DNA from: Pseudomonadota bacterium
GTDB lineage: Bacteria; Myxococcota_A; Polyangia; Polyangiales; Sandaracinaceae
Assembly (NCBI GenBank): GCA_023427125.1
Contig: JAEZBP010000065.1
Coordinates: 1 to 9,860, forward strand
Length of the DNA: 9,860 nt
Reading direction: 5' to 3'
Shown here: in pieces, positions 1 through 6,283 of the stretch
Layout of the letters: every line of letters begins with the position of its first letter
Position numbering within the stretch: position 1 is the stretch's first letter
Notes under the pieces: model-generated
Seen by the model: the letters and a program-made list of their open reading frames with translations, nothing else
Told to the model about the DNA's origin: nothing
Databases searched by the model: none
Made by a program: the position numbers and the translations under genes

Positions 1-195
1 GCCGCCGCGAGCGCCGCGCTCACCATCGCCCGCTCGCTCGAGCCGGACGCGCTCCGTCGCCGCGAGGTCGACCCGGCGAGCCTCTCGGCCGCGCGGGCCC
101 TCTTCGCGGCGCTCTCCACGGAGCAGCGCGCGCGCGCCGATCTCCGCGCCGTCGCCGCCATGATCGCCTCTCTCCTCGAGCAGCTCGGAGGTTGA
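1..195 (+). CDS. 3' end of an unidentified gene (C-terminal 64 residues)
   Basis: The plus-strand frame beginning at base 1 is open to a TGA at 193-195 and contains no plausible start, so this is the tail of a gene that begins upstream of the window. Third codon positions are G or C in nearly every codon, which is the pattern of the confident genes here, so I take it as real coding sequence. The visible 64 residues are rich in Ala, Leu, Arg and Glu and look entirely helical, ending in MIASLLEQLGG. There is no signal peptide, membrane segment or recognisable motif in this part. I do not recognise the family. It converges on rsmA with only 3 bases between the two stop codons. Confidence 0.7.
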   Translation, partial: AAASAALTIARSLEPDALRRREVDPASLSAARALFAALSTEQRARADLRAVAAMIASLLEQLGG

Positions 196-217
196 GCCTC
201 AACGAGGCGCAGCCTCG
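191..217. terminator. Two small hairpins at a convergent gene junction
   Basis: GTTGA (191-195), loop GCC, TCAAC (199-203) forms a 5-bp stem that contains the stop codons of both converging genes. Directly after it CGAGGC (203-208), loop GCA, GCCTCG (212-217) gives a 6-bp GC-rich stem inside the rsmA 3' end. Neither is followed by a T-run in either direction, so these are at best weak or factor-assisted terminators. The call is inferred from position and symmetry. Confidence 0.3.
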
Positions 218-1053
218 CGCGCCTGGGCCAGCGCCGCGAGCTCCTCGATCGACAGCGTCTCCCCGCGACGCGAGCCGTCGATGCCGGCCACCTCGAGCGC
301 GGCCTCGGCGCCGAGGCGCTTGAGCGCGTTCCGGAGCGTCTTGCGCCGCATGCCGAACGCCGCGTGCACGACCTCCCGGAACGACTCCGTCTCCTCGGCC
401 CGCGGTGTCCGAAGAGGGACCAGCCGCACGACCGCGCTCTCCACCTTGGGCGGCGGGAAGAACGCGCCGGCCGGCACCTTGAGGACCGGCTCGACGGTAA
501 ACGAAGCTTGCGTGAACACAGTCAGCACGCCGTAGGCCTTGGTGCCCGGCTCCGCGAGCAGCCGATCCCTCACCTCGCGCTGCACCATGACCACCGCGCG
601 GCTGACCGCGCCGCGCTGCTCGGTCAGGTTGCGCAGGATCGCTCCCGTGACTGCGTAGGGGAGGTTGCCGCACAGCGCGAGCGGCCCGTGCTCGCGCGCC
701 AGGGCCGCGAGGTCGGCGCTCGCGGCATCACCCTCGATCACCCGAAGCCTCGAGATCGATCCGAGCTCACGCCCGAGCACCTCGAGCATGTCGCGGTCGC
801 GCTCGATCGCGAGCACGTTCGCGCCGGCGCGCAGGAGCGCGGCGGTCAGCGTGCCGAGCCCCGGGCCGAGCTCGACCGTCAGCTCGTCCGGGCGCGGCGC
901 GAGCGCCTCCACGATCCGCTCGACGGCCGAGCGCGCGACCAGGAAGTTCTGGCTGAACGCGCGCTTGGGCGCGAGCCCGTGCCGCCGCATGACGCGCCGG
1001 GGGTCCTCCCATGCCGGCACCTGCGGGTCGACCACCTCGTCGTCGGGGCTCAC
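199..1053 (-). CDS. rsmA: 16S rRNA (adenine1518-N6/adenine1519-N6)-dimethyltransferase
   Basis: RsmA (KsgA) dimethylates two adjacent adenines in the 3' terminal hairpin of 16S rRNA using S-adenosylmethionine, late in small-subunit assembly in the cytoplasm. The 284 residues are near the usual family length. Visible motifs: SQNFL at 34-38, the SAM-binding motif I ELGPGLGTLT at 61-70, the acidic IERD around 83-86, GDA at 108-110, the catalytic NLPY at 130-133, FFPPPKV at 198-204, and MRRKTLRNAL at 235-244. The chosen start is GTG, giving a GTGA overlap of 4 bases with the stop of the upstream DUF58 gene, which suggests translational coupling. There is no strong ribosome binding site, and an internal ATG at residue 22 is a possible alternative start. 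It is the last gene of the MoxR operon. Lack of frameshifts and intact motifs suggest an active enzyme. Confidence 0.96.
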   Translation of the reverse strand: MSPDDEVVDPQVPAWEDPRRVMRRHGLAPKRAFSQNFLVARSAVERIVEALAPRPDELTVELGPGLGTLTAALLRAGANVLAIERDRDMLEVLGRELGSISRLRVIEGDAASADLAALAREHGPLALCGNLPYAVTGAILRNLTEQRGAVSRAVVMVQREVRDRLLAEPGTKAYGVLTVFTQASFTVEPVLKVPAGAFFPPPKVESAVVRLVPLRTPRAEETESFREVVHAAFGMRRKTLRNALKRLGAEAALEVAGIDGSRRGETLSIEELAALAQAREAAPR

Positions 1054-2663
1054 GCCGCCCGCCGCATCGCGCCTCCGGCCTTCGCGAGCACGAGGCCCGG
1101 CCGGTCCGCGCCCGTCGCACGGAGGATCGGCACCCCGAGCGGCGCCAGCATCGCCCGAGCCTCCTCGACCCGCCGGTGCTCGGCGCGCGCGTAGACCGTG
1201 AAGACGTCCCGCTCCACCGCGCTCTCCGGCTCGCGCGCGAACGTGGTTCCGTCCGGCACGACGAAGGACACCGCGTGCCCGTGCAGGCGCAGCAGCTTCG
1301 CCGCCGCGCAGAGCTCGTCGGGCGCGCCGACTCCGTCGAGGTCGGTGATCACGACGACCGACATCGGCGTCCGGCTGCGGCCGCCCGCCTCCCGCAGCGC
1401 GGCCGCGAGCCCCGGCCCCTTCGCCCCGTCACGCGGGTCGGGCCGGTAGGGGAGGGGGATCCCGCGGACCCGACAGAAGCGGCGCAGGAGCGCGCCCGCG
1501 GGGCTGCTCGCGCGGACCTTCTCGCGATCGGCGACGTCGGCGAGCGCGGCCTCCACGTGGCGGACGAGCATCGGCACGTTCCAGCCCTTGCTCCGGCTGA
1601 AGTCGACGCCGTCCTGCTGGCGCACGTAGCGGCCCACGACGGCCGCCACCTCGTCGTCGTCGATCTCGGTCAGGTCCTCGTCCACCGCCTCGGTCGCGTC
1701 GAGCAGCGCCTCGAAGACCTTCAGCATCTGCGGCCGCCCGTCGTTCGGCGTCACGTGTCCCAAGAGGCGCCCGTCGACCGTGAGCAGGCCGATGCGATCG
1801 CCCGCGTCGAGCGTCCGGCGCGCCTCGGCGGCGGCGGCCTCCACCGCGAAGTCGAGCTTGCGCTTGCCCGGCTCGCCGCCGCGCATCGTGCCGCTCACGT
1901 CGACGATCACGTAGCGGGTCTCCTGCACCTCTTGCTCGACCTCGCGCACCATCATCCGCCCGATGCGCGCGCTCGCCTTCCACGCGATCGACTTGAAGGG
2001 ATCACCCGGCCGGAGCTCTCGCAGCTCTCGCAGCTCGGTGCCGCTCCCCGCCGGGCGCATCAGGCTCGCCCCGCTCCGCTCGACCGGCAGCCCGGTCCCG
2101 TTGCGCGGCGCGGCGCGGGTGCGCAGCGCCGCGCGAGGCCGGCCCGTGATCACGCGCGGGGTCGGGAAGGAGAGCGGCACCTCGAAGAGCCCGAGCGGCC
2201 CTGGCAGCGTCACGGCGAGCCCGTGCAGGACCACGCGGCCGGCCGCCGGCGCGACCAGCCGGAACGAGAAGTCGGTGCGCGCGTTGGGGTGGAGCGCGAG
2301 GACCTCGGGCTCGCCGCCGGCGAGCTCGGCGCCTCCCGGGACGATCGGCGTCAGCTCGCGCAGCGCGAGCCGCATCGCGCCGCGGTGACGGAGGAAGCAG
2401 CGCACGTCGAAGGGCTTGCCGGGCACCACCGCGCCTCCCCCCGAGCCGGGCTCCGCGTGCGCGAGCCACCACGCGAACTCGAGCCGATGCCGCCGCACCC
2501 GCCGGCCGAGGGGCATCGTCATCGCCAGGCACAACGAGACGCCGACGAGGATCCCGCCGCCGAGGATCACCGACGGCCACGACGCGCTCAGCACGCCGAT
2601 CAGCACCATCGCCAGCCCGCCGGCCAGCGTCGCGAACGCGGTGGTCGTCGGGATCGGCAGCAA
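1050..2663 (-). CDS. DUF58 / von Willebrand A-like membrane protein, MoxR partner
   Basis: This is a DUF58 protein of the kind encoded next to MoxR ATPases, thought to be the membrane-anchored partner on which the ATPase acts; the substrate is not known. Two hydrophobic segments lie close together at about residues 9-29 and 31-52, so most of the 537 residues should be on one face of the membrane. The DUF58 signature PGDPFKSIAWKASAR is at 219-233. A vWA-type metal-site motif DVSGTM follows at 255-260, with Thr in place of the more usual second Ser. A second hydrophobic beta-strand-like stretch, MSVVVITDLDGVG, lies at 434-446. It starts with TTG, 3 bases after the moxR stop; GAGGG at 2678-2674 (10 bases upstream) may serve as the ribosome binding site. 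It overlaps rsmA by 4 bases. The region at 330-430 is long and charged compared with compact DUF58 proteins. Confidence 0.9.
   Translation of the reverse strand: MLPIPTTTAFATLAGGLAMVLIGVLSASWPSVILGGGILVGVSLCLAMTMPLGRRVRRHRLEFAWWLAHAEPGSGGGAVVPGKPFDVRCFLRHRGAMRLALRELTPIVPGGAELAGGEPEVLALHPNARTDFSFRLVAPAAGRVVLHGLAVTLPGPLGLFEVPLSFPTPRVITGRPRAALRTRAAPRNGTGLPVERSGASLMRPAGSGTELRELRELRPGDPFKSIAWKASARIGRMMVREVEQEVQETRYVIVDVSGTMRGGEPGKRKLDFAVEAAAAEARRTLDAGDRIGLLTVDGRLLGHVTPNDGRPQMLKVFEALLDATEAVDEDLTEIDDDEVAAVVGRYVRQQDGVDFSRSKGWNVPMLVRHVEAALADVADREKVRASSPAGALLRRFCRVRGIPLPYRPDPRDGAKGPGLAAALREAGGRSRTPMSVVVITDLDGVGAPDELCAAAKLLRLHGHAVSFVVPDGTTFAREPESAVERDVFTVYARAEHRRVEEARAMLAPLGVPILRATGADRPGLVLAKAGGAMRRAA
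2014..2036. repeat. 9-bp tandem repeat inside the DUF58 gene
   Basis: The unit AGCTCTCGC occurs at 2014-2022 and 2023-2031, followed by a partial third copy to about 2036. It is in phase with the minus-strand codons and encodes the repeated ELR ELR ELR just before the PGD signature of the DUF58 protein. It causes no frameshift. Confidence 0.6.
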
Positions 2664-2666
2664 GGG

Positions 2667-3635
2667 TCAGCGACCCTCGCGGCGGTGCGGGACCGAGTCG
2701 AGCGCCTGCTTGACGATGCTCTCGTGCTGCGCGCCCTCCATCTCGGCCTCGGGCGTGAGCACCAGGCGATGCGCGAGCACCGGCACCGCGAGGCGCTTCA
2801 CGTCGTCGGGCAGCACGAACGAGCGGCCGAGCACGAGCGCGCGCGCCCGCGCCGCCCGGACCAGCGCGAGCGAGGCGCGCGGCGAGGCGCCGAGGAAGAG
2901 CCGCGCGTGCTCGCGGGTGAACGCGGCGAGGCGCACGACATAGTCGAGGATGGCGTCCTCCACGTGCACGCGATCGACGAGGTGCTGCATCGTGAGGATC
3001 TGCTCGGGCTCGAGCACCCTGCGCGGGCGCGGCGAGCCGTCGGTGAAGCGCCGGAGGATGCCCTTCTCGTCGGCCGCGGTCGGGTAGCCGATGAAGAGGC
3101 GCACCAGGAAGCGATCGATCTGCGCCTCCGGCAGCGGGTAGGTCCCGGCCTGCTCCACCGGGTTCTGCGTGGCGAGCACGATGAACGGGGAGGGGAGGGG
3201 GCGGGTGTCGCCCTCGATCGTGACCTGCTGCTCCTGCATCGCCTCGAGGAGCGCGCTCTGGGTCTTGGCCGGGGCGCGGTTGATCTCGTCGCCGAGCACC
3301 ACGTTCGCGAAGATCGGGCCCTCGCGCAGCTGGAAGACGCCCTCCTTCGGCGAGAGCACGTACGTGCCGGTGATGTCGGCCGGGAGCAGATCGGGAGTGA
3401 ACTGCACGCGCGAGAAGCGACACCCGAGCGTCGACGCGAACGCCTTGCAGAGGGTGGTCTTCGCGACGCCCGGCACCCCCTCGAGGAGCGCGTGGCCACG
3501 CGCGAGCAGGGCGACGAGGAGCAGCTCGGGGACCTCCCGAGGGCCCACGAAGACGCGCGAGACCTCGTCCATGACCACCGTGCACTGGGCGGCGACGCTC
3601 GCCAGCGTCTCGGCCTCGATGTCCTGCGCGCTCAC
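2667..3635 (-). CDS. MoxR-family AAA+ ATPase
   Basis: MoxR proteins are ring-forming AAA+ ATPases that act as chaperones, usually with vWA or DUF58 partners, to mature or remodel envelope or enzyme complexes. The 322-residue length is typical. Visible motifs: Walker A GVPGVAKTT at 53-61, the MoxR-type FTPDLLPADITG at 79-90, Walker B VVLGDEINR at 112-120, sensor 1 LATQNP at 154-159, and the IDRF arginine at 175. The C-terminal lid carries GASPRASLALVRAARARA and the LPDDVKRLAVPVLAHR stretch typical of the family. The GTG start overlaps the stop of the upstream DUF4350-like gene (GTGA) and has a good GGAGG 6 bases upstream, so both coupling and independent initiation are possible. It is followed after 3 bases by the DUF58 gene. 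All catalytic residues are present. The client of this particular MoxR cannot be told from sequence. Confidence 0.96.
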   Translation of the reverse strand: MSAQDIEAETLASVAAQCTVVMDEVSRVFVGPREVPELLLVALLARGHALLEGVPGVAKTTLCKAFASTLGCRFSRVQFTPDLLPADITGTYVLSPKEGVFQLREGPIFANVVLGDEINRAPAKTQSALLEAMQEQQVTIEGDTRPLPSPFIVLATQNPVEQAGTYPLPEAQIDRFLVRLFIGYPTAADEKGILRRFTDGSPRPRRVLEPEQILTMQHLVDRVHVEDAILDYVVRLAAFTREHARLFLGASPRASLALVRAARARALVLGRSFVLPDDVKRLAVPVLAHRLVLTPEAEMEGAQHESIVKQALDSVPHRREGR

Positions 3636-4891
3636 GCCTCGCCTCCGAGCCGGCCGAGCAGGCGCTCGCCCGTGGCCACCAGCGCCCGGAAGCGCGCGGG
3701 CTTGACCCTCGGCGGACCGCTCGCTCGATCCATCTGCTCGCGCAGGCCATCGAGCGTCAGGAGGAGCTCTCGCATCGCGTTCACGTCGTCGTCTCTCATT
3801 CCTCGTGCTCGCATGGCGCCGAGCACGTCGCGGAGGAGGGTCTTCCCGCTCAGGGAGAGCCGGCGCAGGATCTCCGCCTCCAGCTCGAGCTTGTAGACCA
3901 TGAGCGGCTGGAAGAGGTCCCCCGGATGACGGGCGAAGAACAGGACGCGCCCGACGAACCCGCCTTGGGCCGGCGCCCTCGCGAACATGCGCTCCGACCG
4001 ATAGGGCGAGCGCCGAGGGAGCGCGCCGAGCGAGAAGAGGACAGCGATCGCAGCGAGCGCGATGCTCGCGATCCGCAGGGCGAGCGGCGGCAGCTCGAGC
4101 GACGCGGCGCTCTCGAGCGAGGCGCGCAGGTCGTGGAGCGGTCGATCGGCGCCGGGCTCGCCGAAGCGCCCGACGACGCGGGCGTCGGGGCCCACCACGA
4201 AGAGGCGCCCGCCGCGGGAGTCGTCGAGGTAGTCGACCAGGTTCTCCGCGAAAACGCGGTTGCCCCGCAGCTCGAGCATGTTGTCGATGAGCACGCTCGG
4301 ATCGGAGAGGACGACCAAGCGCCCCGCGCCGACCGCGCCCGCGAGGACGAGCGCCTCACCCTCCGAGAGCTCGAAGATCGGCAGGAGCGCGCGGTGGTAG
4401 ACCATCGCCGGGTGGTTCGACACCAGCGCGCGGACGCCGCTCGCGAGCCGATGCTGGCCGCGCGGGCGCGCGACGAGCAGCTCGGGGTTGCCGCGCAGGG
4501 CCATCGCGCGATCGGGGCGCGGTGCGCCCCGGCCGATCTGGCACGTCGCGAGGAGCGACTCCCCCGCGCCGAAGTCGTCGGCGAGGAGCACCCGGCCGCC
4601 CGACCGCAGGAACTCGGTCAGCTCGCGGCTCGGCAGCGGCTCCCGAGGATGGAGGATCACGATCGCGTCCTCGGGCGAGAGCGTGCCGATGTCGATCCGG
4701 TCGGGCGCGATGACCTCGCCGCTCCGCGCACGGGCGATCTGCATGAAGGTGGACACCGAGCTCCACCCGCCGCCCTCCATCGCGAAGTCGTCGTCTGCGC
4801 TCTGCGCATGTGCGCGGCCCGCGCCGGCGAGGGTCACCGCGACGAGGAGGATGGCCTTCGCGATCACACTGAGCCGCACGCCAGCGAGCAT
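3632..4891 (-). CDS. DUF4350-like exported membrane protein of the MoxR operon
   Basis: The product (419 residues from the ATG at 4891-4889) has a signal peptide-like N-terminus: basic residues, a hydrophobic core AILLVAVTLAGAG, then AHA-Q as a likely cleavage site near residue 29. The next ~230 residues resemble the DUF4350 domain seen in MoxR operons: GGWSSVSTFMQIAR (41-54), then SPEDAIVILHPREPLPSRELTEFLRSGGRVLLADDF split over 72-107, a glutamine-amidotransferase-like alpha/beta layout without an evident catalytic triad. A membrane segment lies at about 271-291 (ALRIASIALAAIAVLFSLGAL), followed by a ~125-residue, helix-rich and probably cytoplasmic tail. The open frame runs on to 5431, but the extra residues do not look like protein and overlap another gene, so I reject the longer start. 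No ribosome binding site is clear. It is the first gene of the operon and overlaps moxR by 4 bases. Family assignment is from memory of the pattern. Confidence 0.82.
   Translation of the reverse strand: MLAGVRLSVIAKAILLVAVTLAGAGRAHAQSADDDFAMEGGGWSSVSTFMQIARARSGEVIAPDRIDIGTLSPEDAIVILHPREPLPSRELTEFLRSGGRVLLADDFGAGESLLATCQIGRGAPRPDRAMALRGNPELLVARPRGQHRLASGVRALVSNHPAMVYHRALLPIFELSEGEALVLAGAVGAGRLVVLSDPSVLIDNMLELRGNRVFAENLVDYLDDSRGGRLFVVGPDARVVGRFGEPGADRPLHDLRASLESAASLELPPLALRIASIALAAIAVLFSLGALPRRSPYRSERMFARAPAQGGFVGRVLFFARHPGDLFQPLMVYKLELEAEILRRLSLSGKTLLRDVLGAMRARGMRDDDVNAMRELLLTLDGLREQMDRASGPPRVKPARFRALVATGERLLGRLGGEA
3642..3646 (-). promoter_or_regulatory. Ribosome binding site fixing the moxR GTG start
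   Basis: On the minus strand GGAGG lies 6 bases before the GTG at 3635-3633. It sits inside the end of the upstream gene and supports the overlapping GTG start. Confidence 0.7.
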
Positions 4892-4936
4892 AGCAGCGTC
4901 GCGGGCGGGGCGATGCGTGAGGCGTGTTGGCACGAC

Positions 4937-4980
4937 TTCGCGCTCGACCCCCGGAACACCGAGCAATTCGCGCTCGACCC
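4937..4980. repeat. 14-bp direct repeat with 30-bp spacing in the divergent intergenic region
   Basis: TTCGCGCTCGACCC occurs exactly at 4937-4950 and again at 4967-4980. The start-to-start distance is 30 bp, close to three helical turns, so a protein bound to both copies would lie on nearly the same face. The repeat sits between the leftward MoxR operon and the rightward small gene, upstream of the promoter-like site at 5014. An operator or activator site is inferred from this; chance or local duplication is the alternative. Confidence 0.45.
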
Positions 4981-5013
4981 GTCGTGCGCTCGAGCGCATC
5001 CGTGGCAGCGTCG

Positions 5014-5041
5014 TTGCGTTGTTCGAGGCGATGGCTACAGT
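5014..5041 (+). promoter_or_regulatory. Possible sigma-70-type promoter of the 54-residue protein gene
   Basis: TTGCGT (5014-5019), a 16-bp spacer and TACAGT (5036-5041) lie in a comparatively AT-richer part of the intergenic region. A start near 5048 would give an ~80-base leader containing the hairpin at 5064-5098. The boxes are only moderate matches. The sequence around the -10 box, CTACAGTTTCG, recurs almost exactly upstream of the lipoprotein gene. Confidence 0.35.
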
Positions 5042-5063
5042 TTCGTTGCCGTCTCCGAGAAGG

Positions 5064-5098
5064 GGTTGGCACACTCCCGGAAACCGGAACGCCCAACC
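5064..5098 (+). promoter_or_regulatory. Foldable leader element before the small gene
   Basis: GGTTGG at 5064-5069 pairs with CCAACC at 5093-5098, and inside the loop CCGG-AAA-CCGG at 5077-5087 can form a second small hairpin. Together they could make a two-tier stem ending 13 bases before the purine-rich ribosome binding site. No known riboswitch class is recognised, and pairing has not been computed; the call rests on the symmetry and its position in the likely 5' leader. Confidence 0.35.
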
Positions 5099-5111
5099 AC
5101 CTCTCGAACGC

Positions 5112-5122
5112 AAAGGAAGGAG
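5112..5122 (+). promoter_or_regulatory. Strong ribosome binding site of the small gene
   Basis: AAAGGAAGGAG ends 7 bases before the ATG at 5130. It is the longest purine-rich site in the window and decides the start of the 54-residue reading frame over longer in-frame starts upstream. Confidence 0.8.
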
Positions 5123-5129
5123 CCGAGCC

Positions 5130-5294
5130 ATGCTGCCTCCTTTCATCATCGACCAGATCCGACGGCGCGAAGAGCAGGAGCGAAGGCACGAGGCGCCCTC
5201 GGTCGAGCTTCCTCTGCCGACGCCCGTGCGGCACGAGCAGCGTCCGCGCGACGACGAGCCGCAGCGCGGCATCGTGGTCATCGACCTCGGGTGA
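5130..5294 (+). CDS. Small uncharacterised protein (54 aa)
   Basis: The frame begins MLPPFIIDQIRRREEQERR and ends RGIVVIDLG. The N-terminal 20 residues combine a short hydrophobic patch (LPPFII) with a strongly charged helix rich in Arg and Glu. The middle (about 22-43) is Pro- and charge-rich and probably disordered, and the end is a short hydrophobic strand, GIVVIDL. There is no signal peptide or membrane span, so it should be cytoplasmic. The layout of two conserved-looking ends joined by a loose linker fits my recollection of small hypothetical proteins in myxobacteria with very similar termini, but I cannot confirm this here. The very good ribosome binding site, a separate promoter-like site and the unusual non-shadow composition support a real gene. 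It faces away from the MoxR operon and meets the SDR gene tail to tail with 3 bases between stops. Function unknown. Confidence 0.82.
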   Translation: MLPPFIIDQIRRREEQERRHEAPSVELPLPTPVRHEQRPRDDEPQRGIVVIDLG

Positions 5295-5297
5295 TCT

Positions 5298-6146
5298 TCA
5301 AGCGCGCGTGATGTCGGACCACGCGGCCGCGACCGCGCGGACGGAGAGGGGCGCGCCGTCGCCGAACGAGCCCGGCGTCTCCCGCGTGCGAAAGGCATAG
5401 AGCCGGGCGCCCGCGACGCCGACGATCTCACCGGTCACCTCGGCCGCGAGCTCCGAGACCAGGAACGCGCCGAGCGGCCCGACGAACTCCGGACCGAGCG
5501 AGTCCGGCGCGATCCCACGGAACAACGGGAGCTCCTCGGTGGTGCGCGTGCGCGCGGTGGGCGCGATCGCGTTGACGCGCACCCGATGCTTGCGCAGCTC
5601 GATGGCCGCCGAGCGCACGAGGCCCGTGACCGCCGCGCCGGTCGCGCCGAGCGCGGACTGACGCAGCGCGCCGAAGAAGGCGACCGGCGCGGTGTGGAGC
5701 ACGATCGATCCGCCCTCGCCGCGGTCGATCATCGCGCGCGCGGCGATCCGCGTGAGCGCGAAGGGGCCGCGCACGTGGACGTCGATCATCCGCTCGAGGA
5801 GCGCGTCGTCCATCTTCAGCACCGTGCGATCCGCGATCGTCCCCGCGGCTGCGAGGAGCCCGTCGAGGCGGCCGAAGGTCGCGAGCGCTCGCTCGATCAC
5901 CCGTGTCGCGCCGTCGACGCCAGCGACGTCGGTGCCGTCGGCGATCGCCTCACCACCGGCGGCGCGGATCGTGTCGGCGACAGCGGCGGCGACCGACGGA
6001 TCCTCTCCGCGGCCGTACACGTCGCAGCCGAGATCGTTCACGAGCACGCGCGCGCCTTCCGCGGCGCACGTCAGCGCGTGGGCGCGCCCGATCCCGCGAC
6101 CGCCGCCGATCACCACGATCGCCTTACCCTCGAGCGTGCCGCTCAT
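5298..6146 (-). CDS. SDR-fold protein with altered catalytic residues (MFE-2 dehydrogenase-like)
   Basis: A 282-residue short-chain dehydrogenase/reductase fold. The nucleotide-binding turn is GGGRGIG at 14-20, VLVNDLG at 34-40 has the Asp expected for NAD(H) preference, and AAAG at 99-102 takes the place of NNAG. The NDLG...G.G insert, IDVHVRGPF (121-129), VNAIAPTARTRTTE (191-204) and the C-terminal LVSELAAEVTGEIVGVAGARLYAFRTRETPG split over 229-259 resemble the (3R)-hydroxyacyl-CoA dehydrogenase part of MFE-2-type enzymes. In the active-site stretch HTAPVAFFGALRQSALGATG (151-170), however, the positions of the catalytic Ser, Tyr and Lys hold Ala153, Leu166 and Gly170. It may bind nucleotide or acyl-CoA without normal SDR chemistry. 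The ATG at 6146-6144 is chosen over one 45 bases upstream because AGGAGG lies 6 bases before it. It is divergent from the kinase gene. Confidence 0.88.
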   Translation of the reverse strand: MSGTLEGKAIVVIGGGRGIGRAHALTCAAEGARVLVNDLGCDVYGRGEDPSVAAAVADTIRAAGGEAIADGTDVAGVDGATRVIERALATFGRLDGLLAAAGTIADRTVLKMDDALLERMIDVHVRGPFALTRIAARAMIDRGEGGSIVLHTAPVAFFGALRQSALGATGAAVTGLVRSAAIELRKHRVRVNAIAPTARTRTTEELPLFRGIAPDSLGPEFVGPLGAFLVSELAAEVTGEIVGVAGARLYAFRTRETPGSFGDGAPLSVRAVAAAWSDITRA

Positions 6147-6152
6147 CGTGTT

Positions 6153-6158
6153 CCTCCT
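6153..6158 (-). promoter_or_regulatory. Ribosome binding site fixing the SDR start
   Basis: AGGAGG on the minus strand, 6 bases before the ATG at 6146-6144. It rules against the longer frame starting at 6191, whose extra 15 residues (MVHGHGETHERRRNT) precede the normal SDR beginning. Confidence 0.85.
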
Positions 6159-6256
6159 GCGCTCATGGGTCTCTCCGTGTCCATGCACCACCTCGATTCC
6201 TGGGGCCCGCCGGCCTCGCGCACACGAGCGCCACTTGCGGCTGGCCTAGAGCGCGC

Positions 6257-6283
6257 GGTCGGGTGTACTAGTGGTCTCCGACC
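6257..6283 (+). promoter_or_regulatory. Inverted repeat and possible -10 box abutting the kinase start
   Basis: GGTCGG (6257-6262) and CCGACC (6278-6283) are perfect inverted arms with a 15-base loop, and the right arm touches the kinase ATG at 6284. Within the loop TACTAG (6266-6271) resembles a -10 box; no -35 box is at the right distance and no Shine-Dalgarno sequence precedes the ATG. Either a near-leaderless transcript or an operator overlapping the start is possible. This is inference from position and symmetry. Confidence 0.3.

Noticed and set aside
1011..3896. 961-codon open frame on the plus strand, antisense to the rsmA/DUF58/moxR genes.
   Set aside because: Its translation is Arg/His/Glu-rich and low in complexity with no domain. 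It is the usual shadow of high-GC genes, and the opposite strand encodes clear families.
4928..4933. TGGCAC as the -24 element of a sigma-54 promoter, with a second TGGCAC at 5067-5072.
   Set aside because: In both cases the GC of the -12 element is not at the required spacing (off by one in the first, absent in the second).
5279..5296. ATC-ACC-TCG-GGT-GAT hairpin as a terminator for the small gene.
   Set aside because: The stem needs a bulged G and is short, without a T-run; not supportable as a terminator.
4892..5431. Extension of the DUF4350-like frame upstream to 5431.
   Set aside because: The extra 180 residues look unstructured, cross the intergenic region and overlap the small gene and the SDR 3' end; the ATG at 4891 begins a good signal peptide.
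6147..6191. Longer SDR start at 6191.
   Set aside because: The added 15 residues are not SDR-like and no ribosome binding site precedes that ATG, whereas AGGAGG lies 6 bases before the ATG at 6146.
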